Assembly (NCBI RefSeq): GCF_014205795.1 | Contig: NZ_JACHCN010000014.1 | Location: 1 to 64,000 of the forward strand | Origin: Rhodanobacter sp. MP7CTX1 | GTDB lineage: Bacteria; Pseudomonadota; Gammaproteobacteria; Xanthomonadales; Rhodanobacteraceae | Length of the DNA stretch: 64,000 bases | Direction: 5' to 3' | Shown here: positions 36,075 to 45,455 of the stretch, piece by piece | How positions within the stretch are numbered: the stretch's first letter is position 1 | Layout: the number at the start of each line of letters is the position of its first letter | Notes under the pieces: model-generated | Told to the model about the DNA's origin: nothing | Seen by the model: the letters and a program-made list of their open reading frames with translations, nothing else | Databases searched by the model: none | Made by a program: the position numbers and the translations under genes

Positions 36075-37277
36075 GTGTCCTTCTTTGCATCCGTTGAAAT
36101 GGCTCCGGGCGATCCGATCCTGGGCCTGACCGAGACCTATCTGGCCGACAGCCGCCCCGGCAAGATCAATCTGGGCGTGGGCATCTATGTCGACGAGCAG
36201 GGTCGCATCCCACTTCTGCCGACGGTGCATGAAGTGGAGCAGGCGCTGGTGGCCGCGGGAAAGCCGCGCGGTTATCTGCCGATCGACGGCCTGCCGGCCT
36301 ATACGAAACTCACTCAGCAGCTGTTGTTTGGTGCCGAGTCGCCACTGCTGGCGGCCGGACGGGTGGCGACTACGCAGACCATCGGCGGCAGCGCGGCGTT
36401 GCGTGTGGCGGCCGACCTGCTCAAGCAGGTTGCCGGGGCGGGCGCGAAGATCGCGATCAGCAACCCGAGCTGGGGCAACCACCATGTGGTGTTTCGCACT
36501 GCTGGTTTCGAGTTGCTCGAGTATCGCTACTACGACCCGCAAAGCCACGGCCTGGATTTCGCCGGCATGCTTGAGGATCTGGGTAAGCTGGAACCCGGCA
36601 CGGTGGTGTTGCTGCATGCGTGCTGCCACAACCCGACCGGCGTCGATCTCGATGAGGCGCAATGGCAGCAGGTGATCGCGCTGATGCAGGAGCGCCGGCT
36701 GTTGCCGTTTATCGACATCGCCTATCAGGGTTTCGACAAGGGCATCGACAAGGATGCCACCGCCGTGCGCATGCTGGCGGCGTCGGGTACCGAGGCGTTC
36801 GTGGTGGCCAATTCGTATTCCAAGTCGTTCTCGCTGTATGGCGAGCGGGTCGGTGCGCTGTCGATGATAGGTGCGGATCGTGATGAAGCCGCGCGATTGC
36901 TGTCGAAGATCAAGCAGACCATCCGCGCAAACTACTCCAGCCCGTCCGCCCATGGCGCAAGCCTGGTGGCCGGCGTACTGGGCAGTCCCGAGCTGCGCGT
37001 GCGCTGGGAGCACGAACTGGGCGAGATGCGCTCGCGCATCCACACGATGCGCGCGGGTCTGGTCGACAAGTTGGCCGCCCTTGGCGCGCCGGATTTCGGT
37101 TTCATCAACAAGCAGGCCGGCATGTTTTCCTACTCGGGCCTGAGCAAGGCGCAGGTGCACCGGCTGCGCGACGAATACGCGATCTACGCGCTGGATACCG
37201 GGCGCATCTGCGTCGCTGCACTGAATCACGCCAACCTCGATACCGTGGCGGCTGCGGTGGCCGCGGTCTCACGCTGA
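36075..37277 (+). CDS. Aromatic/aspartate aminotransferase (class I)
   Basis: A PLP-dependent aminotransferase of the AspC/TyrB family, moving the amino group between aspartate or aromatic amino acids and 2-oxoglutarate. The PLP lysine is K250 in NSYSKSFSLYGERVG. Other conserved residues are the asparagine in HNPTGVDL and the aspartate and tyrosine in IDIAYQGF. The start is GTG at 36075, giving MSFFASVEMAPGDPILGL, which aligns with the family start; the ATG at 36015 would overlap ttcA and add unrelated residues. Length is 400. Whether aspartate or aromatic acids are preferred cannot be decided. Confidence 0.92.
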   Translation: MSFFASVEMAPGDPILGLTETYLADSRPGKINLGVGIYVDEQGRIPLLPTVHEVEQALVAAGKPRGYLPIDGLPAYTKLTQQLLFGAESPLLAAGRVATTQTIGGSAALRVAADLLKQVAGAGAKIAISNPSWGNHHVVFRTAGFELLEYRYYDPQSHGLDFAGMLEDLGKLEPGTVVLLHACCHNPTGVDLDEAQWQQVIALMQERRLLPFIDIAYQGFDKGIDKDATAVRMLAASGTEAFVVANSYSKSFSLYGERVGALSMIGADRDEAARLLSKIKQTIRANYSSPSAHGASLVAGVLGSPELRVRWEHELGEMRSRIHTMRAGLVDKLAALGAPDFGFINKQAGMFSYSGLSKAQVHRLRDEYAIYALDTGRICVAALNHANLDTVAAAVAAVSR

Positions 37278-37286
37278 AACAACGAA

Positions 37287-37371
37287 GCCGTCATTCCGGC
37301 GCTGGCCGGAATCCAGTGCGCTGGTGCCGCCCGCGTCACCACTGGATCCCGGCCAGCGCCGGGATGACGGC
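37287..37371. repeat. REP family E inverted pair
   Basis: Arms with TCATTCCGGCGCTGGCCGGA and its near-complement GGCCAGCGCCGGGATGACGG flank about 30 bp, in the gap between the aminotransferase and rdgC. This is a widespread proteobacterial palindrome type and is unlike families A to D in this window. Confidence 0.88.
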
Positions 37372-37407
37372 AGTCTTCCTTCTAGCTTGTCTTGCATCGG
37401 ATCTTGA

Positions 37408-38325
37408 ATGTTTTTTCGCAATCTCACGCTGTTCCGTTTTTCCCCCGCCGTTGCCACCGATCTGAAGCGTCTCGATGAGGCCCTGGCCGAGCATCGCCTG
37501 CGCCCCTGTGGTCCGCTGGAGATGTTCACCAAGGGTTTCGTGCCGCCACTCGGGCGTGGCGAAGAAGAGCCGCTCACGCACACCGTGAAACACTGCACCC
37601 TGCTCACCGTGGGCGGCGAAGATAAATTGCTGCCGGCACAGGTGATCAACGAAGAACTGCATCGCAAGGTGCAGAAAATCGCCGAAGAGGAAGGCCGCAA
37701 GGTCGGTGGTCGCGAGCGCAAGCGGATCAAGGAGGATCTGCTGACCGAGCTGCTGCCACGTGCGTTTGTGCGCAACTCGCGGATGTCCGCCTATGTCGAC
37801 ACGAAGCACGGTTGGCTGGTGCTGGACACCTCCAGCCGCAAGTCGGCCGAGAACGCGCTGACCCAGGTCCGCGAGGCTCTGGGCAGCTTCCCGGCGGTGC
37901 CGCTGGCGCCCGAAGAAGGTCCGCGCGTATTGATGACCGACTGGCTCGCCACCGGCAACCTGCCGGCCGGCCTGACCCTCGGCGACGAGTGCGAGCTGCG
38001 CGATCCGGCCACGGCTACCGGCGCGATCGCCCGCTGCCGCCGGCAGGATCTGGATGCCGAGGAAGTGAAGGAGCATCTGCGCAACGGCAAGCAGGTTTTC
38101 CTGCTCGGGCTGACGTTCGACGACCGCATCAGCTTCGTGCTGGGCGAGGACCTGATCATCCGCAAGCTGAAATTCCTGGATGTCGTCATGGACGAACTGG
38201 GCGACAGCCAGCAGGACGCCCGGGCCGAGCTGGATGCCAGCTTTGCCCTGCTGACGCTGGAACTGGAGCGGTTGCTGGGCAAACTGGAGGAATGGTTTGG
38301 CTTGCCGCGTCCTGCCGATAGCTAA
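37408..38325 (+). CDS. rdgC: Recombination-associated protein RdgC
   Basis: A ring-forming DNA-binding protein that encircles double-stranded DNA and limits RecA-driven recombination. The sequence matches from MFFRNLTLFRFSP to the end, including EMFTKGFVPPLGR, KKQ-like basic stretch GRKVGGRERKRIKEDLL, and GNLPAGLTLGDECELRDP. Length is 305 residues, usual for the family. No conserved neighbour; single transcription unit after a palindrome pair. Confidence 0.95.
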   Translation: MFFRNLTLFRFSPAVATDLKRLDEALAEHRLRPCGPLEMFTKGFVPPLGRGEEEPLTHTVKHCTLLTVGGEDKLLPAQVINEELHRKVQKIAEEEGRKVGGRERKRIKEDLLTELLPRAFVRNSRMSAYVDTKHGWLVLDTSSRKSAENALTQVREALGSFPAVPLAPEEGPRVLMTDWLATGNLPAGLTLGDECELRDPATATGAIARCRRQDLDAEEVKEHLRNGKQVFLLGLTFDDRISFVLGEDLIIRKLKFLDVVMDELGDSQQDARAELDASFALLTLELERLLGKLEEWFGLPRPADS

Positions 38326-38474
38326 ATGCCTGCTCATGAGTAGGCTCTCCCGCCGCTGAACGAAAAATCCACACCATCGCGGTAGCCGGAGCGGCATACT
38401 GAGCGTCCGGTCGCTTGCGGGCGGTTCGGATCCCCCTCTTCTACAGAACAGGCCGAGGTGCTACGGGCAGGGTC

Positions 38475-39245
38475 ATGGCGCAACATCTGGAAGGCGATTG
38501 GCTGGAACTGGCGACGATCAGCGGCAACACCATCATGGTGCTGAAAGCCGCCCACCCGCGCGCGCGCCGACTGCGCCTCACCGTTACGGCCAAGGGTGCA
38601 CGGGTGTCTTATCCCCAAGGTACCCATCCGGCCCAGGTCAACGCGTTTCTGCGCAGCCATGCCGAATGGCTGGAGCAGAAGCTCGACGAGCTGAACCTGA
38701 TCTTGAAGCCGCTGCCGCCGTTGCGCGTGGGTTATTCCACCGACATTCCGCTGCGCGGCGAGACGGTGACGCTGGACTGGGCCGAAGGCCCTTACCCGCG
38801 CATCGAGCCAGGCGACGTGGGTCTGACCCTCGTCATCCCGCGCCCGCATTCGCGCGCGCTGCCGATCGCCCGCGGCCTGCTCGCCTCGCATCTGGAAGCA
38901 ATGATGCGCCGCGATGTCTCACGGTGGCTGGCCGGATATGTACCGCAGCTGGGGCTGGCGCCGACCGCGCTGAAAATTCGCCCGATGAAAAGCCTGTGGG
39001 GCAGTCTGGATACGCGCGACCGCATCAACCTCGATCTCGCCCTCGCGCTGGCTCCGCCGGCCGCTTTGCGCTACGTGCTCGTGCACGAGTTGTGTCACCT
39101 CAAAGTGCGTAGCCACGCGCCGCGCTTCTGGGCGCAGGTCGAAAATCTTTTTCCCGACTGGCGCGAACAGCGTGACTGGCTGCGTTTGAACGGCGCCACG
39201 CTGAAGGCGGAACTGGATCGGCTGGTCGGCGACGTCGCTGATTGA
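38475..39245 (+). CDS. YgjP/SprT-like M48-type metallopeptidase
   Basis: A DUF45 (YgjP) family protein with a zinc-peptidase signature: HELCHLKVRSHAPRFW, that is HExxH with a third histidine, near residue 214. A beta-rich N-terminal half (ARRLRLTVTAKGARVSYP) is typical. The start at 38475 (MAQHLEGDW) follows GGGCAGGG; an upstream in-frame start at 38415 is possible but adds non-conserved residues. Length is 256 residues. Physiological substrates are unknown; relatives sit near restriction or DNA repair genes, here next to rdgC, which may be chance. Confidence 0.82.
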   Translation: MAQHLEGDWLELATISGNTIMVLKAAHPRARRLRLTVTAKGARVSYPQGTHPAQVNAFLRSHAEWLEQKLDELNLILKPLPPLRVGYSTDIPLRGETVTLDWAEGPYPRIEPGDVGLTLVIPRPHSRALPIARGLLASHLEAMMRRDVSRWLAGYVPQLGLAPTALKIRPMKSLWGSLDTRDRINLDLALALAPPAALRYVLVHELCHLKVRSHAPRFWAQVENLFPDWREQRDWLRLNGATLKAELDRLVGDVAD

Positions 39246-39313
39246 GCGGCTTCGCAAGGGACGCTTGAGGCTGGTCGGCGATATCATCCGGTATCGCTCA
39301 TGGGGACCGCGAC

Positions 39314-39892
39314 ATGCACATTCCATTCGAGGCCATCGCCGTGGGTGCGTGGCTGGCATGGCTGCTGTACTGGGCCTGGAGCGCACGTGGCGTGAAACCG
39401 GCCACGCGTGTGGAATCGCCGCTGTCCCGCTTTGGCAAGTACTCGTTGCCGATTCTCGCGGCGATCGTGCTGCTGCAGCCGCTTGGAATGTATTCGGGCA
39501 CCGTGCTGGATCGAAGCTTCGTACCGTCGTCGCTGTGGATCGTCTGGCTGGGGCTGCTGATGACCATCGCCGGCCTGCTGTTTGCCTGCTGGGCGCGCGC
39601 GATCCTCGGTCGCAACTGGAGCGGCGTGGTGCAGCTCAAGCAGGATCACGAACTGATCGAGGCGGGCCCGTATCGTTACGTGCGGCACCCGATCTATAGC
39701 GGCCTGCTGCTGGCATTTCTCGGTACGGCATTGATGATCGGCGAATGGCGCGCGCTGCTCGCGGTGGCGATCTTTGCGGTTTCGTTCTGGCGCAAGCTAC
39801 GGCTGGAGGAGCGCTGGCTTGGCGAATACTTCGGCGATGCCTACGCCGACTACATGCGGCGGGTAAAGGCGCTGGTGCCCGGGCTGCTCTGA
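39314..39892 (+). CDS. Isoprenylcysteine carboxyl methyltransferase-like membrane protein
   Basis: An integral membrane methyltransferase of the ICMT/PEMT superfamily, 192 residues with about five hydrophobic segments. The S-adenosylmethionine-binding signature is GPYRYVRHPIYSGLLLAFLG, followed by EERWLGEYFGDAYADYMRR at the C-terminus. Substrates of bacterial members are mostly unknown (prenylated or lipid amines). It follows the YgjP-like gene by 68 bp and may be cotranscribed. Confidence 0.85.
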   Translation: MHIPFEAIAVGAWLAWLLYWAWSARGVKPATRVESPLSRFGKYSLPILAAIVLLQPLGMYSGTVLDRSFVPSSLWIVWLGLLMTIAGLLFACWARAILGRNWSGVVQLKQDHELIEAGPYRYVRHPIYSGLLLAFLGTALMIGEWRALLAVAIFAVSFWRKLRLEERWLGEYFGDAYADYMRRVKALVPGLL

Positions 39893-39949
39893 CGTTTGAT
39901 CACGAGCCTCTCGCATCGAGGGGATCCGCCAGCCACCCGTCAGCTGAAT

Positions 39950-40549
39950 TCAGATGTCTCTGGGCTGCCTTACATACCGCGTGCCCAGCAGCACGTCCCA
40001 TAGCGGCGTGGTGACGCCGAAGTTGCTGTCCGGATGGTAGTGGTGCACGTGGTGGGCGCCGGCCCAGCGTCGCAGCACCGGGTGCTTGAAGCGGACATGG
40101 TGGATGGTGAAGTGGCTCAGTCCGTAGGCGATGTAACCCAAAGTCACCGAACCCATCATCAAAAGTGCAAATCCGGTGGGTAGGATCAACACGACCAGGC
40201 CGGTCAGCACAAGCAGCACTGCCCCCGGCAGGAAGAACGGCAAGGAGTCGTAGCCGAGCGGGCGCTCGTGGTGCATGCGATGGCCCTGGGCGAACAGCGG
40301 TATCCGCGTGTGGAACATCCAGCGATGGAAGAAATACTCGACGAAGCTGAAGGCAAACAGCCCCAGCGCGACGGCCAGCACTGCTGACAGCGGGCCGCCA
40401 GTGTGCAGTCGCCAGCCTTCGGCGACAAGCAGGAGGCAGAGCGTCAGATCCACGCCGACCTCAACCCAATAGTTGGTCGGTGTAGACGACATACGCACAA
40501 TGGAATCCACACCTGCGCGCACGAGGTTTCGCTTCATCGGTCGCTGCAT
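39950..40549 (-). CDS. Fatty acid hydroxylase / sterol desaturase family protein
   Basis: A membrane di-iron oxygenase of the fatty acid hydroxylase superfamily. The histidine clusters are visible in order: FHRWMFH, GHRMHHERP, HFTIHH and AHHVHHYHPDSNFG. Three to four hydrophobic segments place these on one membrane face. The ATG at 40549 is used; a TTG at 40567 and an ATG near 40492 (MSSTPTNYW) are alternatives. Length is 199 residues. The substrate is unknown: lipid A, hopanoid, carotenoid or fatty acyl chains are possible for such short members. It is convergent with the methyltransferase gene. Confidence 0.85.
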   Translation of the reverse strand: MQRPMKRNLVRAGVDSIVRMSSTPTNYWVEVGVDLTLCLLLVAEGWRLHTGGPLSAVLAVALGLFAFSFVEYFFHRWMFHTRIPLFAQGHRMHHERPLGYDSLPFFLPGAVLLVLTGLVVLILPTGFALLMMGSVTLGYIAYGLSHFTIHHVRFKHPVLRRWAGAHHVHHYHPDSNFGVTTPLWDVLLGTRYVRQPRDI

Positions 40550-40699
40550 AGTTCCATCTTCTTCCAAGAAAACCGGCCTATCTTCGGGCTCATGCCTTCA
40601 TTGTACATGTTGCCCCAAAATCGCAATGATGTTGATCAGCCAGCTGACTCGCAGTTAACCGACCCGAATGCAAGGGCGGTCCGGTTGTACCGACCCGGC

Positions 40700-41710
40700 T
40701 CAGTGCGCGAGCGCGAATCCGGTGAGGATCTGCACGGTTTCAGCGGGTTTCTCCAACATCGGCATGTGGTTGCAGTCGTTGATCGTGCTGGTGCTGATGG
40801 CGCTGGCATGGGTCAGACCGTTGCGCAGGCTGTCCAGGGCGGAGATATCGACAATCTTGTCGTCGCGGCACCACAGGCCGAGTACCGGCATGTCGAGCTG
40901 GCCCAGGCGGTTCTGCAGCGCGAGGTACTGCGACGGGTCGCGCAGCTCGTTGAACGTGTGCTCGATGAACGCTCGGTCCGCCTGATTGCGCTTGATCAGC
41001 ACATCGACAAAGCGCCCGGGCAGGTTGAGCGGCTTTTCAAACGCCAGCGCTGTGGCGCGGGCAAAGCCGGCGCGGTCGTCAAACACGAACGGGTCCTTGC
41101 CGGCCATCGACTCGCGGGCAAACGCGTTTTCCTGATACTTCAGGCCAAACGAATCGATCAACGCCAGTCCGGTGACATGCTCCGGATGTTCGGTCGCGTA
41201 GACGCCAGCAACCGCGCCGCCCAGTGAATGGCCGACCAGCAGGAAACGTTGCAGCCCCAGGGTCTGTACGAACGATTCAAGTCGCGCGGCCTGGGCATCG
41301 ACGTTGTAACTGGCATCGGGCTCGCGTGAGGACTCGCCCCAGCCGGGCAGGTCGGGAATGATCAGGTGAAAGTGAGGGGTCAGCAGCTTGGCCGTCTCCA
41401 GCCACACTTCCTTGTTGGCGGCGAAGCCGTGCAGCAACACGATGGTCGGGCCAGTGCCGCCTTCGTAGTAGACCCAGTTCGTATCGCCGGCCTGCACCGA
41501 GTGCTTGTCCAGATTCGCTGCCATCGCCTGGCGCATGTAGTTCGCACGCATCAGCCACTGCGGCGCGAACAGGTAACTGCCGCCAAACACGATGACAAAA
41601 ATCGAGAGAAGCCAGGCCAGGAATTTCAGCCGGCGCAGCAGCATGCGTTTCCAGAGCGGGATGTTGGTGGCACTTGCTGATGGCGGCATGATTGTTTTTT
41701 TGGAATTCAT
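40700..41710 (-). CDS. Membrane-anchored alpha/beta hydrolase
   Basis: An alpha/beta hydrolase with an N-terminal membrane anchor (FLAWLLSIFVIVFGGSYLF). The oxyanion region is LLHGFAANKEVW, the nucleophile elbow GHSLGG, the acid in WCRDDKIVD and the histidine in CNHMPM, so the triad is complete. The start at 41710 (MNSKKT) is chosen; 41743 and 41689 are alternatives. Length is 336 residues. A lipase or esterase role is likely, with the domain facing the periplasm or the cytoplasmic face. It is the last gene of a run of same-strand hydrolase genes. Confidence 0.84.
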   Translation of the reverse strand: MNSKKTIMPPSASATNIPLWKRMLLRRLKFLAWLLSIFVIVFGGSYLFAPQWLMRANYMRQAMAANLDKHSVQAGDTNWVYYEGGTGPTIVLLHGFAANKEVWLETAKLLTPHFHLIIPDLPGWGESSREPDASYNVDAQAARLESFVQTLGLQRFLLVGHSLGGAVAGVYATEHPEHVTGLALIDSFGLKYQENAFARESMAGKDPFVFDDRAGFARATALAFEKPLNLPGRFVDVLIKRNQADRAFIEHTFNELRDPSQYLALQNRLGQLDMPVLGLWCRDDKIVDISALDSLRNGLTHASAISTSTINDCNHMPMLEKPAETVQILTGFALAH

Positions 41711-41727
41711 CGGCTTTGGTCGGATTT

Positions 41728-41800
41728 GCTCCCTCCCCTGCATGCCCCGAAGCAGGGACTACTGCGGTCGCAGGGAAGGGTTGGGGAGGGGTGCTCCTTG
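41728..41800. repeat. Repeat family D between hydrolase genes
   Basis: CTCCCTCCCCTGCATGCCCC on the plus strand is followed by GCAGGGAAGGGTTGGGGAGG, giving imperfect inverted GC-rich arms. The same motif is seen in the nrdA-nrdB gap. It separates the M1 aminopeptidase gene from the downstream alpha/beta hydrolase gene. Confidence 0.6.
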
Positions 41801-41820
41801 CGCGAAACACCATGAGCAAC

Positions 41821-43677
41821 TCAATTTTCGATCTTGTGCGCCTTGGCAAAAATGGCTTCCACCGCTTGCTGAGTCAGCGGGTGGTAGCCCGGTTTGGCCG
41901 TGGCATAGACCTTCTCGGCATACGTCAGACCTTCCGGGGTCGTCGCCAGTGCCTGGTAAAGCGGCAGTGTGAGGTAAAGCCGGCCGATGCGGGTCATATG
42001 ATCGGCGGCGGCCGGCCACACGGCCTTGTCACCGGCAGCGATCGCATGGGTATACCAGCGCATGCCGATCTCGGCGTTCGGGGTGCCGGTGAGATGCCAG
42101 GCCGAGTCGATCTGCTGAATTTTGGCCAGTGGCGTGACGTCGGGCAGCCGGTTGAGGAAGTACATCCACTCCTGCGTATTCCAGCCCTTCGCATCGAGCT
42201 TGTCGGCAGACAGCTTTCCGTCGAGGAACGCACTGCGCTCCTGGTCGATTTTGTCGAAGCGTGGCGAGTCCGGCAGCGGTGCGTTCTTCGGGATGCCTGT
42301 GCCGTAGACCCAATCCTTGACCTCGGCCAGGTTCATCTTGCCGGGATACTTGTCGATCAGGTTCGGTTTCATGTAGTCGAGCATCTGCTCGGTGGTGATG
42401 CTCTGGAACGCGAAGTGGTTGAAGTAACCCTTGAGGTAGTCGTCGAATGCCGCGCGGCCGAAGCGCTGCTCCAGCGTGCGCAGGAACCACGAGCCCTTGC
42501 TATAGGCAACGTCGGACAACGAATCATCAGCATTGATGCCGCGTGGATCCGGTGCCAGCTTCTGCGAATTGGCCGGCATCTTGCCGATTTCCTTCTGCAG
42601 CGCGCGGGCGTCCAGCAGCGCTTCCTCGTCGGCCTGAGATTTGCCGTACAAGGCCTCGGTGATGCGACCCTGCACGTACGTTGTGACGCCTTCGTTGAGC
42701 CAGATGTCACGCCAGGAAGCGGCGGTGATCAGGTTGCCGGACCATGAATGCGCCAGCTCATGCGCAACCAGTGAAACCAGACTCTTGTCGCCCACGAGCA
42801 CGGTCGGCGTGGCGAACGTCATGTTCGGGTTTTCCATGCCGCCATACGGAAAGCTCGCCGGCAGCACCAGAATGTCGTAACGACCCCAGCGGTACGGACC
42901 GTACAGCTGCTCGGTGGTGGCGATCATTTTCTCGGTGTCTTCAAACTCGTGCGCGGCCTTGCCGACGACCGAGGGTTCGGCATAGATGGCCGAGCGCGGG
43001 CCTGTTTCCTTCACCGCGATATCGCCGGCCCCGATGGCCAGCAAGTAGGACGGAATCGGATGCGGCTGGTCGAACGTGTAGTTGCCATTCAAGGGGTGAT
43101 TGGCGTCGTTGAGCGCGCTCATCACCACCCGCACATCCTTCGGCGAGCTGACATGCGCGGTGTAGGTGAAGCGGATGGCGGGTGAATCCTGCAACGGCAC
43201 CCATGAGCGCGCGTGGATCGACTCGGACTGCGAGAACATGAAGGGCAGCTTCTTGTCCGCGGTCTGCTCCGGCGTGAGCCATTGCAGACCGGACGCATCC
43301 GGCGAGGTGACGTAGACGATGCGCACCTGTGCCGGGTGCGTCGGCGCGGCAATTGTCAACTTGCTGCCCAGCTGTTTGTCGCGCGGCGCCAACACATAGT
43401 TCAACGGCGTGGTCTTGCCATCGGCGCCCAACGCCTCGATTTTTGCGATCTTCAGATCGCGCGTGTCCAGTACCAGCGAAGGCGCTTGTGGATTCTTCCA
43501 GTCCAGCTTCAGCGTGGCCTGACCATCCAGCTCCCGGTGTGGGAAGTCCAGCTTCAGATCCAGGTCGAGGTGGGTCACCTGCACCTGGTCGGGCTGCGCA
43601 TAGGAATGCGGCTCGGCGGCATGGGCTGCCAACGGCAACAGCAGCGTGCCAAAGGTGAGGGCGGGCAGAAGGCGCAT
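41821..43677 (-). CDS. M1 family metalloaminopeptidase (LTA4 hydrolase type)
   Basis: A zinc aminopeptidase of 618 residues with a signal peptide (MRLLPALTFGTLLLPLAAHA), so periplasmic or secreted. The substrate-binding motif is YGGMEN, and the zinc site is HELAHSW followed 18 residues later by NEG, giving HExxH-x18-E. An LTA4-hydrolase-type C-terminal helical domain follows. The start at 43677 is set by the signal peptide; the open frame upstream is not conserved. It removes N-terminal residues from peptides and fits the neighbouring carboxypeptidases and proline iminopeptidase. Confidence 0.93.
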   Translation of the reverse strand: MRLLPALTFGTLLLPLAAHAAEPHSYAQPDQVQVTHLDLDLKLDFPHRELDGQATLKLDWKNPQAPSLVLDTRDLKIAKIEALGADGKTTPLNYVLAPRDKQLGSKLTIAAPTHPAQVRIVYVTSPDASGLQWLTPEQTADKKLPFMFSQSESIHARSWVPLQDSPAIRFTYTAHVSSPKDVRVVMSALNDANHPLNGNYTFDQPHPIPSYLLAIGAGDIAVKETGPRSAIYAEPSVVGKAAHEFEDTEKMIATTEQLYGPYRWGRYDILVLPASFPYGGMENPNMTFATPTVLVGDKSLVSLVAHELAHSWSGNLITAASWRDIWLNEGVTTYVQGRITEALYGKSQADEEALLDARALQKEIGKMPANSQKLAPDPRGINADDSLSDVAYSKGSWFLRTLEQRFGRAAFDDYLKGYFNHFAFQSITTEQMLDYMKPNLIDKYPGKMNLAEVKDWVYGTGIPKNAPLPDSPRFDKIDQERSAFLDGKLSADKLDAKGWNTQEWMYFLNRLPDVTPLAKIQQIDSAWHLTGTPNAEIGMRWYTHAIAAGDKAVWPAAADHMTRIGRLYLTLPLYQALATTPEGLTYAEKVYATAKPGYHPLTQQAVEAIFAKAHKIEN

Positions 43678-43750
43678 GGAGGGATCTCGGACCGGAAAAC
43701 CCCGAGTATGCCACCCCCCCTGCCTGCACCGCCCGTGACAGAGGTAGGGG

Positions 43751-44392
43751 CTACGGCAACTCCTTGACTGAGTGCGGGTCGATCGCGTAGGGATGCATGG
43801 TGGCCAGAAAGCCGGGCTGGGCCTCGATTCTTGCGATCCAGGCGTGGAAATGCGGATACGGTTCCAGCGACAACCCGGCCTCTTCGGCGCGGCTGGCGTA
43901 TGCGAATACCGCCATATCGGCGATTGTGTAGATGTCCCCGGCGAGGAATGGCCGCGTCGCCAGTTCACGTTCCAGGATGTCCAGCGTGCGGCGCGCCGCA
44001 GCACGCTTGCCCTCGATCATCTCGGTCGAGCGGTGCGGCAATTTGCCGGTCATCGTCCAGTAGCGCAGCGAGCCGATCACCGACTCCACTCGTTCCTGTT
44101 CGAAATGCAGCCATTGCTGCACCTTCGCGCGATCGAACGGATCGGCCGGCAAATACGTCGTGCCATCGGCGAGATACGCGAGGATCGCGTTCGATTCCGC
44201 CAGCGTGCACCCATCCTCGAGCTGGATCGCCGGCACGGCGCCGGTCGGGCTGATGCGCATGAACTCCGCGGTCTTGCCTTCACCCTCGAAGATGCTGATT
44301 GGCACCGTGCGATACGGCCGGCCCAGATGATTGAGCAACAGGCGCACTTTCCAGGCGTTCTGCGAAGGCAGGTAGTCGAACAGGGTCAGCAT
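43751..44392 (-). CDS. Glutathione S-transferase family protein
   Basis: A cytoplasmic GST-fold protein of 213 residues. The thioredoxin-like N-domain begins MLTLFDYLPSQNAWKVRLLL with the cis-proline and binding motif GAVPAIQLEDG, then LAESNAILAYLA. The helical C-domain has the conserved FLAGDIYTIADMAVFAY. Resembles the YfcG/YghU-like or plant-type classes; the substrate is unknown. It lies between the iminopeptidase and aminopeptidase genes on the same strand, with a 74-bp gap on each side. Confidence 0.88.
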   Translation of the reverse strand: MLTLFDYLPSQNAWKVRLLLNHLGRPYRTVPISIFEGEGKTAEFMRISPTGAVPAIQLEDGCTLAESNAILAYLADGTTYLPADPFDRAKVQQWLHFEQERVESVIGSLRYWTMTGKLPHRSTEMIEGKRAAARRTLDILERELATRPFLAGDIYTIADMAVFAYASRAEEAGLSLEPYPHFHAWIARIEAQPGFLATMHPYAIDPHSVKELP

Positions 44393-44466
44393 GGCAATAC
44401 TTCCGTCGATGAGGGAAGGTCAGCCTAAAAGCCTGAGCGGGACACGGCCATCCGCTTCTTGTCACT

Positions 44467-45417
44467 TCAGCAGTAGCGATCGGCCAGCCGGTCGGTAGCC
44501 TGCACCAACACGTCGACGATCGCTGGTTCTGACGCGGCGTGGCCGGCCACCACGATATGGAAGTCCGCCTCGGGCCATGCGGTGTGTAGATCGACGGCGT
44601 TTTTGGCGGGGCAGATGATGTCGTAGCGGCCGTGCACGATGGTGGCGGGGATGTGGCGGATCTTCGCAACGTCGCGCAGCAACTGGTCGGGCTCGAGCCA
44701 GCATTGGTGGCGAAAATAATGTGCCTCGATGCGCGCCAGGCTCAGCGCGATTTCGGGCGAGGCAAAGCTTGCTTCGGTTTCCGGGCTTTCTTCCAGCGTG
44801 ATGCTGCCTCCTTCCCACGCGCCCCAGGCCTGCGCAGCGGCGAGTCGTACCGCTTCATCGTCCGAGTTGAGCCGGCGCCAGTAAGCCTCCATCATCTCGC
44901 CGCGTTCCTCCGGGGGAATCGCGGCGGCGAAACGCTGCCATTTCTCCGGCAGGATCCGCGAGGCGCCGCCTTCCTCGTAGAACCAGCGAATCTCTTCGGG
45001 TCGGCACAGAAAGATGCCGCGCAGCACCAGCCCGAGCACGCGTTCGGGATGTGCCTGCGCGTAGGCGAGCGCCAAAGTGGAGCCCCACGACCCACCGAAT
45101 ACCACCCAGCGCTCGATGCCGAGTTTTTCCCGGATCGTTTCGATATCGGCGACGAGGTGCCAGGTGGTGTTGTCGGTGAGGTCGGCGAACGGCGTGGACT
45201 GCCCCGCGCCGCGCTGATCGAACAGCACGATGCGATAGCGCGCCGGATCGAAGAAGCGCCGATGATAGGTCGCCAACCCCGAGCCCGGACCGCCATGCAG
45301 AAAGATCACCGGCAGGCCAGCAGGATTGCCGCACTCTTCAATGCGCAGCGTGTGAATCGCATCGACGGCCATGCGGTGGGTCTGGTATGGGTCGATCTCG
45401 GGATACATCTCGCGCAT
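44467..45417 (-). CDS. pip: Proline iminopeptidase
   Basis: An alpha/beta hydrolase of peptidase family S33 that removes N-terminal proline from peptides, probably in the cytoplasm as no signal peptide is present. The oxyanion motif is HGGPGSG, followed by FDQRGAGQS. The nucleophile is S110 in GGSWGSTLALAYA; the acid is in GRYDIICP and the histidine in VAGHAASEP. The start at 45417 (MREMYPEIDPYQTH) matches the family; the open frame upstream lies in the end of the phosphatase gene region. Length is 316 residues. Confidence 0.94.
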   Translation of the reverse strand: MREMYPEIDPYQTHRMAVDAIHTLRIEECGNPAGLPVIFLHGGPGSGLATYHRRFFDPARYRIVLFDQRGAGQSTPFADLTDNTTWHLVADIETIREKLGIERWVVFGGSWGSTLALAYAQAHPERVLGLVLRGIFLCRPEEIRWFYEEGGASRILPEKWQRFAAAIPPEERGEMMEAYWRRLNSDDEAVRLAAAQAWGAWEGGSITLEESPETEASFASPEIALSLARIEAHYFRHQCWLEPDQLLRDVAKIRHIPATIVHGRYDIICPAKNAVDLHTAWPEADFHIVVAGHAASEPAIVDVLVQATDRLADRYC

Positions 45418-45455
45418 GACGGTTGTCTCTAAAGGCAATGGTTGGCCGGCGACGA

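Noticed and set aside
35745..37229. 494-residue open frame on the minus strand
   Set aside because: It is antisense to ttcA and the aminotransferase, both of which are clear families; high GC makes long shadow frames common.
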